Positions 34,682 through 43,807 of a DNA stretch of 64,000 nt are shown piece by piece (position 1 is the first letter of the stretch; each line of letters begins with the position of its first letter). The DNA lies in contig NZ_QOWE01000012.1 in NCBI RefSeq assembly GCF_003334855.1, positions 62,001-126,000 of the forward strand, given 5' to 3'. The position numbers and the translations under genes were made by a program. Under the pieces are notes generated by a model. It was not told the DNA's origin and searched no databases. It saw nothing but the letters and a program-made list of their open reading frames with translations. This DNA comes from Larkinella punicea (GTDB lineage: Bacteria; Bacteroidota; Bacteroidia; Cytophagales; Spirosomataceae).

Positions 34682-35629
34682 TTACCTGAAATAAGACGCT
34701 TTGGAAGAAGAACGAGCGGTTTGCAGCGGTTTCAGCGCCATGCCGGCTTCGATGGCGAGGTCAGCTTCGATAATATCCGCTCCGCTGTCGATGATGCCAA
34801 GGTAGCCTTTCGTCAGTTCGTCGGCGGTTTTAATGGTGCCTTTGGTATACTGAATGTCGTAATTGCGTGAACTTCCCACCATACACATCGCCCCTCGTTT
34901 GTGAATTTCCCGGAACAGTTCCGGATCTTTCCCCAGCGTGTGGCTCACAAAAACGACGACGTTCTGCCAGGGCACCCCCGTTTTGTCGAACTCCCGGACT
35001 TTCTCCATCGTCCCCAGCATCACTTCCATCAGAATCGATTGATTCAGTTGGTAACATTTCACCGCGTCTTCGTTGCTGTACGCCATCACAATCGCGTTGG
35101 CTTCGGCCCGGTGTTCAACAATTTTTCGAACCCGGGCTTCAATAGGAACATCTTTCATGTCCAGCACCAGCACGGTTTTGCCTTTCGCCCATTCCAGCGC
35201 TTCGTCGAGCGTCGGCATCGCGTAGGGTGTCACATGGCCTTCGGTGTCTTTCAGTTTCAGACTTCTCAGTTCGCTCAGGGTGAAGTCCGAAACCTTGCCG
35301 TGACCGGTGCTGGTGCGGTCGAGGGTAGCATCGTGCATGAGCACAATAGCGCTGTCTTTGGTGTAATGCGGATCGATTTCCAGGATGGCGTGCACCTGCT
35401 TGAGCGTATTTTCAAACGTGGGCAGGCAGTTTTCCGGAAAGCCTTTTCGCGCCCCGCCCCGGTGGGCGCTGACAAACGGAAGCCGGTCGGGCGAATAGGC
35501 AAAGAAGGTCTTTAAATCCGCACTATTTTTAGCCCGAATCGTATGAAAACCGGGTGCCGGATCAATCAGTGAAAAACCGCATAACCCGGCGGTCAGAATC
35601 AGTAATACGACGAAAAAGGAATATTTCAT
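34682..35629 (-). CDS. Exported glycerophosphodiester phosphodiesterase
   Basis: 315 residues with a signal peptide or N-terminal anchor (about 1-21). The GDPD catalytic set is present: H56-R57 in SAHRGG, E66 in PENCLPTFE, E84 and D86 in LEIDPHYTKD, and H99 in LMHD. It hydrolyses glycerophosphodiesters to an alcohol and glycerol phosphate in the periplasm. Its place between susD and two sulfatases suggests that the imported substrate carries phosphodiester groups, or that it supplies phosphate; both are inference. Confidence 0.93.
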   Translation of the reverse strand: MKYSFFVVLLILTAGLCGFSLIDPAPGFHTIRAKNSADLKTFFAYSPDRLPFVSAHRGGARKGFPENCLPTFENTLKQVHAILEIDPHYTKDSAIVLMHDATLDRTSTGHGKVSDFTLSELRSLKLKDTEGHVTPYAMPTLDEALEWAKGKTVLVLDMKDVPIEARVRKIVEHRAEANAIVMAYSNEDAVKCYQLNQSILMEVMLGTMEKVREFDKTGVPWQNVVVFVSHTLGKDPELFREIHKRGAMCMVGSSRNYDIQYTKGTIKTADELTKGYLGIIDSGADIIEADLAIEAGMALKPLQTARSSSKASYFR

Positions 35630-35664
35630 GGAATGTTTTTTTAAAGTGAAAGGCGATAGACTAG

Positions 35665-35750
35665 GCTTTTGCCCCTAAATCCCCTAAAGGGGACTTTCAA
35701 ATCCGGATTACCCGCGTCCAAGTCCCCTTTAGGGGAACGGGGCAAAAAGC
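35665..35750. repeat. Palindromic repeat, CCCCTAAAGGGG family, copy 3
   Basis: Left arm 35665-35696 and right arm 35720-35750 pair over CCCCTAAAGGGGACTT, with a small mismatched bulge in the outer part. The loop holds ATCCGGAT. It is followed 14 bases later by a second, unrelated inverted repeat (35764-35821). Confidence 0.9.
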
Positions 35751-35763
35751 GAAAGTCATAAAT

Positions 35764-35821
35764 AGACCAGAGAAGCCAGACAATAGAATACCATTCGTCT
35801 AGCGTCTCACTTCTCTGGTCT
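35764..35821. repeat. 17-bp inverted repeat downstream of susD
   Basis: AGACCAGAGAAG (35764-35775) pairs perfectly with CTTCTCTGGTCT (35810-35821); the match extends to 17 bases with two mismatches. The words match those in the repeats at 49719, 56751 and 57194 (AGTAAAGAC/CAGAGA). It lies just past the susD stop (35838 on the minus strand). Confidence 0.8.
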
Positions 35822-35837
35822 TTACTCTACAAAAACC

Positions 35838-37490
35838 TCAATAACCCGGATTTTGAACGATTTTCGGGTTCTGGTCGATCACCGCCTGTGGAATCGGCAT
35901 CAGGTAGTTTTTGGCCGGATCAAACCTGATCGTGCCACCACCCACATTCACGACTTCATACGTCAGTGTCCCATTGACCGTCGCAATCTTCATGGCTTTC
36001 AGCGGTTTGCTGAACACGTCGGGTGCAATCCGCCACCGCCAGAGATCAAACAGCCGCTTGCCTTCGAACGCCAGTTCCACCCGGCGTTCCCGGCGGATTC
36101 GCTGGCGCATCTGCTCCTGACTCAGGCCCGTGGGTAGGTTGGGCAAGCCAGCGCGGGTTCGGATTTTATTCATCGCGTCATACACCGTCTGGTCCGGCCC
36201 CGACAGTTCATTTTTCGCTTCGGCATAATTCAACAACACCTCGGCGTAGCGGAAAACGATGGAATTGGAACCGCCCGTAGCATTATTAAGGTTATCCCGG
36301 CTGGGCATGACGGCCGGATCGAGGAGCTTTTTCAGGAAATAACCCGTCCGGTTTTTACCGCCCGAACCCGACGCATCGAAGGCATTGTTGTTATTCGCGA
36401 TCCCCAGCCGGGTGTAAATCACCTGCCCGCCAATCCAGGGCGTTCCGTCGTACAAAATGGAAGCTGCAAACCGCTTGTCCCGGTTGACATACGGATTTTT
36501 CGGATCGTACTGAGCCGAACCCTCGGCGGCCGTTTTGCCATCCAGAAACTCGTAATCATCCACCAGATTCTGCGTTGGGTTGACACTGCCCCAGCCCAAG
36601 CCATTCGTCAGCATCGTTACGCCCCAGTACGTATCCCGCGCGTGGCCTTTGATGTTCGGCGCATACTGCACATCGAAAATCACCTCTTTGTTGTTCTCAT
36701 TGGCCGAATAAAACAAACCGCCGTAATCCGCAAACAACTCATAGACATTCAGTTGCATGATCTGCTGGTTGGTTGCTGCGGCATCCGCCCATTTGCCGGC
36801 GTAAAGTTCCAGCTCACCTTTCAAGGCGAGGGCTGCCCCTTTCGTAACCCTTCCCAAATCCACACCGGCAATGGTTGCGGGCAAATCAGCGGCCGCTTTC
36901 GTGCATTCTTCCTGAACAAACGTGACGCATTCGGCGTAGGTATTTCGCGGATAATTGATCTCCTCTTCCGCATTCCGGTTCAGGACTTTGGTAATCAGCG
37001 GAACCCCGCCGTAGAGATTGATCAATGACGTGTAAAAATACGCCCGAAGAAACCGGGCCTGTGCCAGCATCGATTTTTTGGTAGCCTCATCGAACGACGA
37101 AACCGCTACTTTTTCGAGAAACAGGTTGCACTTGCGGATGTTGGCGTACATCCGGCTCCATTGCGGGCCAAAAATCTGCGCGTTCGGACCGTAGGTGTTG
37201 TTGGCAAACAGCGTGTACGACGGAATCCCGGCCAGGTTTCCATTCACCGAATTATCGGAATAATTGTCCAGCGGGTCGTTGCTGACTTCGGTGGGCACGT
37301 TGGTAAAGACCGACGACCAGGGCCCGGCGTTCAGCGAATTATAGACGTCATTTAAAAACAGACTGGCATTTTGGGGCGTGCTCCAAACCGTTTCGTTCGT
37401 TAGCTGGTCGGTCGGCATCACCTCCACCGTCTGGTCGCTGCACGACAGGCAACTGAGGAGGACAAAGCAGGAAATCAGTATTTTTTTCAT
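35838..37490 (-). CDS. SusD/RagB-family outer-membrane lipoprotein
   Basis: 550 residues beginning MKKILISCFVLLSCLSCSDQ; the lipobox cysteine is C17. Helical SusD repeats are followed by the conserved C-terminal words FRYAEVLLNYAEAKNEL, MNKIRTRAGLP, RRERRVELAFEGKRLFDLWRWR and the terminal YLMPIPQ. It caps the SusC barrel and binds the oligomer outside the cell. The gene begins 26 bases after the susC stop, so the two are cotranscribed. The ligand is unknown; the linked sulfatases suggest a sulfated one. Confidence 0.96.
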   Translation of the reverse strand: MKKILISCFVLLSCLSCSDQTVEVMPTDQLTNETVWSTPQNASLFLNDVYNSLNAGPWSSVFTNVPTEVSNDPLDNYSDNSVNGNLAGIPSYTLFANNTYGPNAQIFGPQWSRMYANIRKCNLFLEKVAVSSFDEATKKSMLAQARFLRAYFYTSLINLYGGVPLITKVLNRNAEEEINYPRNTYAECVTFVQEECTKAAADLPATIAGVDLGRVTKGAALALKGELELYAGKWADAAATNQQIMQLNVYELFADYGGLFYSANENNKEVIFDVQYAPNIKGHARDTYWGVTMLTNGLGWGSVNPTQNLVDDYEFLDGKTAAEGSAQYDPKNPYVNRDKRFAASILYDGTPWIGGQVIYTRLGIANNNNAFDASGSGGKNRTGYFLKKLLDPAVMPSRDNLNNATGGSNSIVFRYAEVLLNYAEAKNELSGPDQTVYDAMNKIRTRAGLPNLPTGLSQEQMRQRIRRERRVELAFEGKRLFDLWRWRIAPDVFSKPLKAMKIATVNGTLTYEVVNVGGGTIRFDPAKNYLMPIPQAVIDQNPKIVQNPGY

Positions 37491-37516
37491 GGTTGATTAG
37501 GCAAGTTGAGCATGCG

Positions 37517-40500
37517 TTAAAAACCGATCGTCAAGCCGACCGTATACACCTTTTGCTGGAAATAATACCGCGCCCGGTTGCTGGCCAGTTCGGGATCAAG
37601 GAAGGGCACTTTCGAAAACGAGAGCAAATTCTGACCGGAAACATACACCCGCAGCGTCTGGGCGTTCAGCTTGCTCAGAACCGCCGGCGAAAAACTGTAG
37701 CCGAAATCCAGCGTTTTCAATCGTAGATAACTGCCATCCCGAATCCAGAAGGACGATACCTGGCTGTTGTTGGTCGTCGGTGAAGGCGTCACGCGCGGGT
37801 AAGCCGCATTCGGGTTCTCGGGTGTCCAGTAATCCAGTTGCTCCCGAAACACTTTGGCCCCGTTGAAAAACGGCAGTTGCGCTTCGTTTTCCAGCAATAA
37901 CGTGCTCGATGCAGCCCCCTGCCACAACAGATTCAGGTTGAAGCCCTTCCAGGTCAGGTTGGTCGTTAAGCCCAGAATCATCTGCGGCTCCAGCGGTTTT
38001 CCGATAAATACCTCGTCGTTGCCGTCAATTTTGCCGTCGCTGTTGATGTCTTCGTATTTGATATCACCCGGTTTCAGCGCGCCAAACTGCGTGGCCGATG
38101 CCTTGATTTCTTCTTCCGACTGGAAAAAACCGATGGCCCGGTAGCCAAACCTTGCGTTGTAGGGCCGCCCCGTCCGTCGCCGGTTGGGGTTATTGAAGGT
38201 CGAGGCATTCTCGAACGTCTGGACGAGTTTGTTGGCGGCATACGTGAAATTGAAGGTCGCGTCCAGCTTCAGTCCGCCCCGGAACGACTGCCGGGTATTG
38301 ATCGACAGATCGACACCCCGGTTGCTCATTTCACCCGCGTTGACCTGCGAAATCCCGATGCCGTATTCCACCGGAACCGTTTGGGCGGGCGACACCAGCA
38401 TGTTCGACCGGCGTTCGTGGAAATAATCCGCTTCCAGGTTCAGCCGACCGTTCCAGAGTGACGCTTCGAGGCCGATGTCAAACTTTTTGGCGGTTTCCCA
38501 GGTAATGTTCGGGTTGGCTTCGTTGCGTTCAAAAACACCCTGCGTCTGGTAAAACTGGGTTCCGCCAAACACGTAGCTGTTCGCCAGTCCGTAGGTACTC
38601 AGGTACTGAAACGGACTCCCCGCCAGATTGCCTGATTTGCCGTACGACGCTCTGATTTTCAGGTTATTCACCCACAAAATCCGGTCTTTGAAGAACTTCT
38701 CTTCCGAGATCCGCCAGCCTAAGGAAGCCGCCGGAAAGAAGGCAAACCGCTGGCCGGGCGCAAAATAATAGTGTCCATCGTACCGCCCGGCCAGTTCGAC
38801 CAGGTACTTTTCGGCATAATTGTAACTGGCACGACCCACAAAACCGACCTGCTTACTCGAACTGGCCGATCCTGAATTGTCGTAATTGGTTTTGTTGGTA
38901 CTACCCGTCGAGAGCTGATCCAGATACACCGCATAGTTCAGCCGGGAAGCCGCAAAGTCATCATTCTGGCCGTTGCGCTGCTCAACGACACCCAGCACGT
39001 TGACCGCATGTTTGCCGAATGTATTTAGGTAGGTTATGTACCCTTGCAAAGTCGTTTTCGGACTTTGGCTGAAGGCCTGTGACAACTGCGGAGCGCCCAC
39101 GCCCCCTTTGGTGGTCACAAACTGATCCTGGGCATTCAGCGTATAATACGTAAAAGGCGTTTGCCAGATCTTGGAGAACGAGTAGCTTTTATCGTAAGCA
39201 GCCACGCCCTTGATCGCCAAACCGGGAATGAACGGCAGTTTCTGCTCGATGGTCAACTGCGTAAACAGGATGTTGTTGGTCATCTTGTTGTAGCCGCTTT
39301 CGTAGATCGACGGCAGCAACTCGTTCCCCGGCAGGCCATTGCTGAACGACAACTGATTGACCAGCAGGGGTGGATTTTTGGTAACCGACGTAAAAATACC
39401 GGTGCCGCTCGATGACCCGGGGTTGTTGGTATTCTCCAGCGTGCCCTTCACATCCAGCGAAATCGTGGTGGTCGGCGTCGCATTCACATCAATGTTGGAA
39501 GCCAGGTTGACCCGCGAGAAATTGATGGTTTTCACCGCCCCCTCCTGATACATGTAGCGCAGTGATGTAAAAAACCGCACCTTGTCGGAACCGCCCGCCA
39601 GCGTCAAATCATGGTTGGTCATCGGTGCCTGAAAATTGATCACTTCCCGAACCCAGTCGTGATTGGGGTAATGGTCGGGGTCGGAGCCATCCCGGTATTT
39701 CTGCAATTGCTCGTCGGTGTAGGTGGCCGGCAAACCCGCGTTTTTGTTGGCAGTATTCAACAACGAGGCAAACTCATACGAGTTCAAATAATCGGGATAG
39801 CGCGTTGGTCGCTGCATACCCACCCAGCCGTTGTAGCTCAACGAAATCCGCCCGGATTTACCGCGTTTGGTCGTCACCAGAATAACGCCGTTGGCACCCG
39901 CCAATCCGTAGGGAGCCACCGCTGCGGCATCTTTCAAAACCGTAATGCTCTCAATTTCATTCGGGTTCAATTGCGCAAACGGACGCGGAATCCCGTCGAC
40001 AATCGTCAGCGCCCCGTTTTGCGATCCGGTGGTTCCGAGGCCCCGAACCCGCAAGGTCGACGCATCTTTCCCCGGCTCCCCGCTGCCCTGAAACGACAAC
40101 ACCCCGGATACACGCCCGCTGATGCTGTTGTTGATGTTGGCGACCGGCGCGGCTTTCAACTCATCCCCTTTGACGGTCGAAACCGCAGCCGTGGTCGAGG
40201 TTTTGCGTTGCGTGCCGTAGCCCACCACCACCACTTCGCTCAGGGCTTTGATGTCGGGTTTGAGCGAAACCGCGATGGTCGTGCGGTTGGCAATGGTCAC
40301 TTCCTGTGGTTCATACCCGACAAAACTGAACACCAGGGCCTGATCGGCGTCGTCGACGCGCAACGAATAGAGGCCATTCCCGTCCGTGGCCGTGCCTTTG
40401 GTGGTGCCTTTGACCACAACCGTCACGCCCGGAATGGGCTGCTTGTTTTCAAAATCCGTGACCGTACCGGTGATCGTACGCGCCAGAGCTTCCAGGGCAA

Positions 40501-40897
40501 TAGGTTTAGTTCGAAGTTCCACCTGCCCGGTTTCCGGAGCTTTGTCCAGCAGAATCTGCTTCCCTTTTACTTCATAACTGACATTCAGCGGTTTCAGCAG
40601 GCTGCTGAGCACGTCGGCCAGCGACTGATTCGTCACGTTCAGCGACACTTTCCGGTTGGCCGGAACCACCTGCGGGCTGTACATAAACCGCACATCGGCC
40701 TGTTTTTCAAGCTGCCGCAAAACCGTCTTTACTTCCTGCTCATCGACCTGCAGCGAGATTTTTCGGTTGAGCAAATTCTGGGCAACCACGTCCCCGGCGT
40801 AGGCCATACCGGCCAAGGCTGTTATCAGGACAAGTTGAATGAAACTGACACGCATGATTTGGTAGGTCAAAGGGTGCCTGCGTATTCTTTTTTTCAT
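37517..40897 (-). CDS. SusC-type TonB receptor with STN domain
   Basis: 1126 residues from ATG 40897 (MKKRIRRHPL); a frame 23 codons longer starts in the spacer and is less likely. The hydrophobic segment at about 15-38 is the signal peptide. An STN domain follows (about 40-98: ISLQVDEQEVKTVLRQLEKQ), then a carboxypeptidase-like domain (about 120-205), VVVVGYGTQRKTSTT, a plug with LTIVDGIPRP, and ITVLKDAAAVAPYGLAGA with VTTKRGKSG. The STN domain normally contacts the FecR anti-sigma, which is encoded immediately upstream with its sigma factor, so this receptor probably signals as well as transports. Confidence 0.96.
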   Translation of the reverse strand: MKKRIRRHPLTYQIMRVSFIQLVLITALAGMAYAGDVVAQNLLNRKISLQVDEQEVKTVLRQLEKQADVRFMYSPQVVPANRKVSLNVTNQSLADVLSSLLKPLNVSYEVKGKQILLDKAPETGQVELRTKPIALEALARTITGTVTDFENKQPIPGVTVVVKGTTKGTATDGNGLYSLRVDDADQALVFSFVGYEPQEVTIANRTTIAVSLKPDIKALSEVVVVGYGTQRKTSTTAAVSTVKGDELKAAPVANINNSISGRVSGVLSFQGSGEPGKDASTLRVRGLGTTGSQNGALTIVDGIPRPFAQLNPNEIESITVLKDAAAVAPYGLAGANGVILVTTKRGKSGRISLSYNGWVGMQRPTRYPDYLNSYEFASLLNTANKNAGLPATYTDEQLQKYRDGSDPDHYPNHDWVREVINFQAPMTNHDLTLAGGSDKVRFFTSLRYMYQEGAVKTINFSRVNLASNIDVNATPTTTISLDVKGTLENTNNPGSSSGTGIFTSVTKNPPLLVNQLSFSNGLPGNELLPSIYESGYNKMTNNILFTQLTIEQKLPFIPGLAIKGVAAYDKSYSFSKIWQTPFTYYTLNAQDQFVTTKGGVGAPQLSQAFSQSPKTTLQGYITYLNTFGKHAVNVLGVVEQRNGQNDDFAASRLNYAVYLDQLSTGSTNKTNYDNSGSASSSKQVGFVGRASYNYAEKYLVELAGRYDGHYYFAPGQRFAFFPAASLGWRISEEKFFKDRILWVNNLKIRASYGKSGNLAGSPFQYLSTYGLANSYVFGGTQFYQTQGVFERNEANPNITWETAKKFDIGLEASLWNGRLNLEADYFHERRSNMLVSPAQTVPVEYGIGISQVNAGEMSNRGVDLSINTRQSFRGGLKLDATFNFTYAANKLVQTFENASTFNNPNRRRTGRPYNARFGYRAIGFFQSEEEIKASATQFGALKPGDIKYEDINSDGKIDGNDEVFIGKPLEPQMILGLTTNLTWKGFNLNLLWQGAASSTLLLENEAQLPFFNGAKVFREQLDYWTPENPNAAYPRVTPSPTTNNSQVSSFWIRDGSYLRLKTLDFGYSFSPAVLSKLNAQTLRVYVSGQNLLSFSKVPFLDPELASNRARYYFQQKVYTVGLTIGF

Positions 40898-40986
40898 ACT
40901 TTTGACTGTTTGGTTAGTTTTCAACTGGCAAAACAATCCCGCCCTCTCTTCCGAAGAGGTCTTCACAGGCAGGCGGGTACTTTTCG

Positions 40987-41015
40987 GGTCGGTAATGCTG
41001 GTACCATTACCGACC
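40987..41015. other. Strong hairpin between fecR and susC
   Basis: GGTCGGTAATG (40987-40997) pairs perfectly with CATTACCGACC (41005-41015) around a 7-base loop. On the transcribed minus strand no T tract follows, so it is not an ordinary terminator. It could be a partial attenuator or an mRNA-stability element that sets the large difference in expression expected between regulator and receptor. Confidence 0.6.
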
Positions 41016-41028
41016 TTTTCTACGCGTA

Positions 41029-42111
41029 CTACTTACATCCTTTACTATAAATAACGATTTGTGTATCAATCACTTCGTAAGTGGCATGGATACTGCGACA
41101 AAGCAAATCGAGCTTCTCGAATAAGGATTCGTCGGCCAGCGTTGCCGTAATCTGGCAGTGTTTCAGCAATTCGTCGTCATACAGAATGTCGATCCCGTAG
41201 GTCTGACTCAGTGCCTGAAAAATCTGCGGTGCCGGGGTTTCTGCATAGCTGATTTCCGATGGCTGACCGGCGGTTTTAATCGGCACCGGCTGGGCAATGA
41301 GCGACTTTGCGAACCGGTTATCGGCTTCTGTCAGGGCCACCTGCTGATTCGGCGTCAACACCACGCCTTCCGGTTTGGCCTGCTTTTGTTCCAGATCACG
41401 CGTCCGAAACACCGACACTTTACCGGTTTTGACAATCACCCGACTCTCCGGCATCCCGGCCTCCGCTTTCACCCAGAAACTGGTTCCCAAAACCCGCGTC
41501 ACCAATTTTTCCGTGATGACCAGAAAAGGCCGGGCCGGATTGCGCGCGACTTCAAAAAAAGCCTCCCCTTTTAAAAAAGTCCGGCGTTCCGTTTCTGTAA
41601 ACCGTTTGTCATAGTGCAGGCTGGCAGCGGGCGAAAGCGTCACGCGGCTTCCATCGGGCAAGGGTACCACCAACGGCTGCAAAGTCGGGTTCGTTACGGT
41701 GATCTGGTCATGGGCTTGCGTTGACACCAGGCCCGGTAACACGCTGAATTGCGTGCGGTTTTGATAAAGAATTGCGGCCCAACCCAATCCCGCCAGCACA
41801 AAAACGGCAGCGGCCATCCGGCTCCAGTTCCAAAGCGGAATGGTCCGAACCGACGGTTCCTGCTTTTGCCGGATTTTGGCCCAGGTCTCCCGAATGACCT
41901 CATCCCGTTCGGCGTTGGAAACTGGTTGATGCGGCATTTCCAACGTCCGCAGCAACGCCCTGGCCTGGTCGATGGTTGCTTGCTGTTCCGGATGAAGACG
42001 TACCCATTCGTTCCAGAAAGCGTCGGTTTGGTGCGTCGGGGCCAGAACCCATTCGCGAAACCAGTCGTCTTTCAGGAATTCCTCAACCGTAAAGTAAGCG
42101 TAGTTGAACAT
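41029..42111 (-). CDS. FecR-family anti-sigma regulator
   Basis: 360 residues. A cytoplasmic N-terminus (about 1-90) ends at one membrane span (about 98-115, MAAAVFVLAGLGWAAIL). The periplasmic part has the FecR core VVPLPDGSRVTLSPAASLHY, RTFLKGEAFFEVARNPARPF and VLGTSFWVKA, followed by a C-terminal domain with LSQTYGIDILYD. It holds the sigma factor until the STN-bearing receptor reports substrate. It lies between the sigma gene and susC, the usual order of Bacteroidota SusCD regulation. Confidence 0.94.
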   Translation of the reverse strand: MFNYAYFTVEEFLKDDWFREWVLAPTHQTDAFWNEWVRLHPEQQATIDQARALLRTLEMPHQPVSNAERDEVIRETWAKIRQKQEPSVRTIPLWNWSRMAAAVFVLAGLGWAAILYQNRTQFSVLPGLVSTQAHDQITVTNPTLQPLVVPLPDGSRVTLSPAASLHYDKRFTETERRTFLKGEAFFEVARNPARPFLVITEKLVTRVLGTSFWVKAEAGMPESRVIVKTGKVSVFRTRDLEQKQAKPEGVVLTPNQQVALTEADNRFAKSLIAQPVPIKTAGQPSEISYAETPAPQIFQALSQTYGIDILYDDELLKHCQITATLADESLFEKLDLLCRSIHATYEVIDTQIVIYSKGCK

Positions 42112-42202
42112 CGGCGCGTGGGGCTTTTACTCAGAGATGCAGCCGCGCGAAAGGACATACCCCATTTTTTTGGCAATTGAAGAAAATAATTGGAAAGCGG
42201 TT

Positions 42203-42811
42203 TTAAGCGACCAGAAAACCGACCAGAACGAGGGTCAGATCGACGGGAATTACCCGGCGAAGGGCGAGCAAAGCCTTCTGCAACAGGTTGGAAACGGACT
42301 GGTGTGAGATGCCCATCACCTCGGCAATCTCCTCCCGATCCAGATTCTGGTAATATTTCAGATAAATGATTTCGCGCTGACGGCGGGGTAGTTCATTCAG
42401 ATACCGGGCCACCTGCTGCGACTTCCGGACGATGCTTTCGCGCTCAATCAGGATCAATTCCGGCGAAGGTTCGAAATAAAAATCACCATCGTTTAGCTGA
42501 TCCGTAAGGGATAGGAAATACGGTTTGGACAAACTCCGCACCAACCGCCGACGCAGAGACGTGAGCAGATACGCCTTGACCGACGTGGGTTGCGACAACC
42601 GGTGCCGGTGGGTCCAGAGGTCGATAAACAACTCCTGAATGTTGTCTTTTACCAGTTCCTTGTCCTTGCTGTATTTGCTGCCGTAATTGACCAATGCGCC
42701 ATAAAACCGCTCCATCAGCTTCTGGAAGGCGGTTTCGTCGTCGGTCACAAAAGCATCCCACTCCCGCCGGTCGGCGGCCAGGGCTGGCAGGTAAACCGGT
42801 TTCACATTCAT
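42203..42811 (-). CDS. ECF-type sigma factor of the SusCD locus
   Basis: 202 residues. Sigma region 2 shows YSKDKELVKDNIQELFIDLWTHR and SVKAYLLTSLRRRLVRSL; region 4 shows LPRRQREIIYLKYYQNLDREE and MGISHQSVSNLLQKALLALR, ending in a hydrophobic tail (VDLTLVLVGFLVA) that is common in this FecI-like group. It most likely activates susC and its followers when released from the FecR protein encoded next. About 90 bases separate the two genes. Confidence 0.94.
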   Translation of the reverse strand: MNVKPVYLPALAADRREWDAFVTDDETAFQKLMERFYGALVNYGSKYSKDKELVKDNIQELFIDLWTHRHRLSQPTSVKAYLLTSLRRRLVRSLSKPYFLSLTDQLNDGDFYFEPSPELILIERESIVRKSQQVARYLNELPRRQREIIYLKYYQNLDREEIAEVMGISHQSVSNLLQKALLALRRVIPVDLTLVLVGFLVA

Positions 42812-43050
42812 AGCGGCTGGTTAAGGATGCATAGTTAGGCAATTTGGTCTGCAAAAAACAGGGATCGGCGGAATGGTAAAACAAACTTAACAACGGTCTT
42901 CTACTCATCCCAACAGACCGATCGTCAGACCCATTCACCGACAAATTCGCCCGGTTTACCTATAATTGCCGATCCAACGCAACGAAACGGGGCCTTTCAG
43001 CGATATAGATAGAAACCAAGCACAACTTTACCATCTATAGCAACTGCAGC

Positions 43051-43779
43051 ATGGAACGCAAAGAATTTTTGAAAAGGACTTTTTCCGCATTGGGTATGGC
43101 TGCGATCATGCCCATGGTTGGCGCCTGCTCAACCGACGACGCCGTGGAACCGACGACAACCACCGGAACAGGCACCACGACCGGCACTACCACCGGAACC
43201 TGCACCGAAACCTCCAACGAAACCGAAGGTCCTTTCCCCACCAAGACGCCCACCAGCCTGGTTACCAACAACATCACCTCCGACCGGCAGGGAACCAAGC
43301 TGACCATCAAGATTACCGTTCAAAACAAAAACAACAGTTGCGCCGGGTTGACGGGGGCTTTGGTGGACATCTGGCACTGCGACGCAGCCGGAAACTATTC
43401 CGAATACGGCGGTACGCAGATGCAGTCGACCAACTACCAGAGCGTCCATTTTCTGCGGGGACGCCAGACATCCGACGCCAATGGGCTGGTGACCTTTACC
43501 AGCATTTATCCCGGCTGGTACAGCGGTCGCGCTCCCCACATTCACGTCCACGTCTATGATTCCACTGGCAAATCGTTGAAAATATCCCAAATTGCTTTTC
43601 CGGAAGACATCAGCAAGGTGGTGTATGCACAGGGCGTATACGCCAGCCACGGCCAGGCCGACACCACCAATGCCCGCGACAACGTTTTCAGCGATGGTAC
43701 TTCCACGAACATGTCAGTCGTAACCGGAAGCCCATCAGCGGGTTATGAACTCACCTGGGCGATTGTCGTACTGGCGTAG
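43051..43779 (+). CDS. Intradiol ring-cleavage dioxygenase-like lipoprotein
   Basis: 242 residues. The N-terminus (ERKEFLKRTFSALGMAAIMP) leads to a lipobox ending MVGAC26, so it is probably an exported lipoprotein. A low-complexity Thr/Gly linker (about 35-52) follows. The catalytic domain has TGALVDIWHCDAAGNYSEY, GLVTFTSIYPGWYSGRAPHI and HVHV: ferric ligands Y116, Y157, H163 and H165 by family pattern. These enzymes open catechol-type rings between the two hydroxyls; extracellular versions in Bacteroidota have untested substrates. No other aromatic-degradation gene is near. Confidence 0.88.
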   Translation: MERKEFLKRTFSALGMAAIMPMVGACSTDDAVEPTTTTGTGTTTGTTTGTCTETSNETEGPFPTKTPTSLVTNNITSDRQGTKLTIKITVQNKNNSCAGLTGALVDIWHCDAAGNYSEYGGTQMQSTNYQSVHFLRGRQTSDANGLVTFTSIYPGWYSGRAPHIHVHVYDSTGKSLKISQIAFPEDISKVVYAQGVYASHGQADTTNARDNVFSDGTSTNMSVVTGSPSAGYELTWAIVVLA

Positions 43780-43807
43780 TTTCTCATCAACCGGATACTC
43801 AACCGTT

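Noticed and set aside
39611-41050. Plus-strand open frame of 479 codons
   Set aside because: Antisense to the second susC; composition typical of shadow frames.
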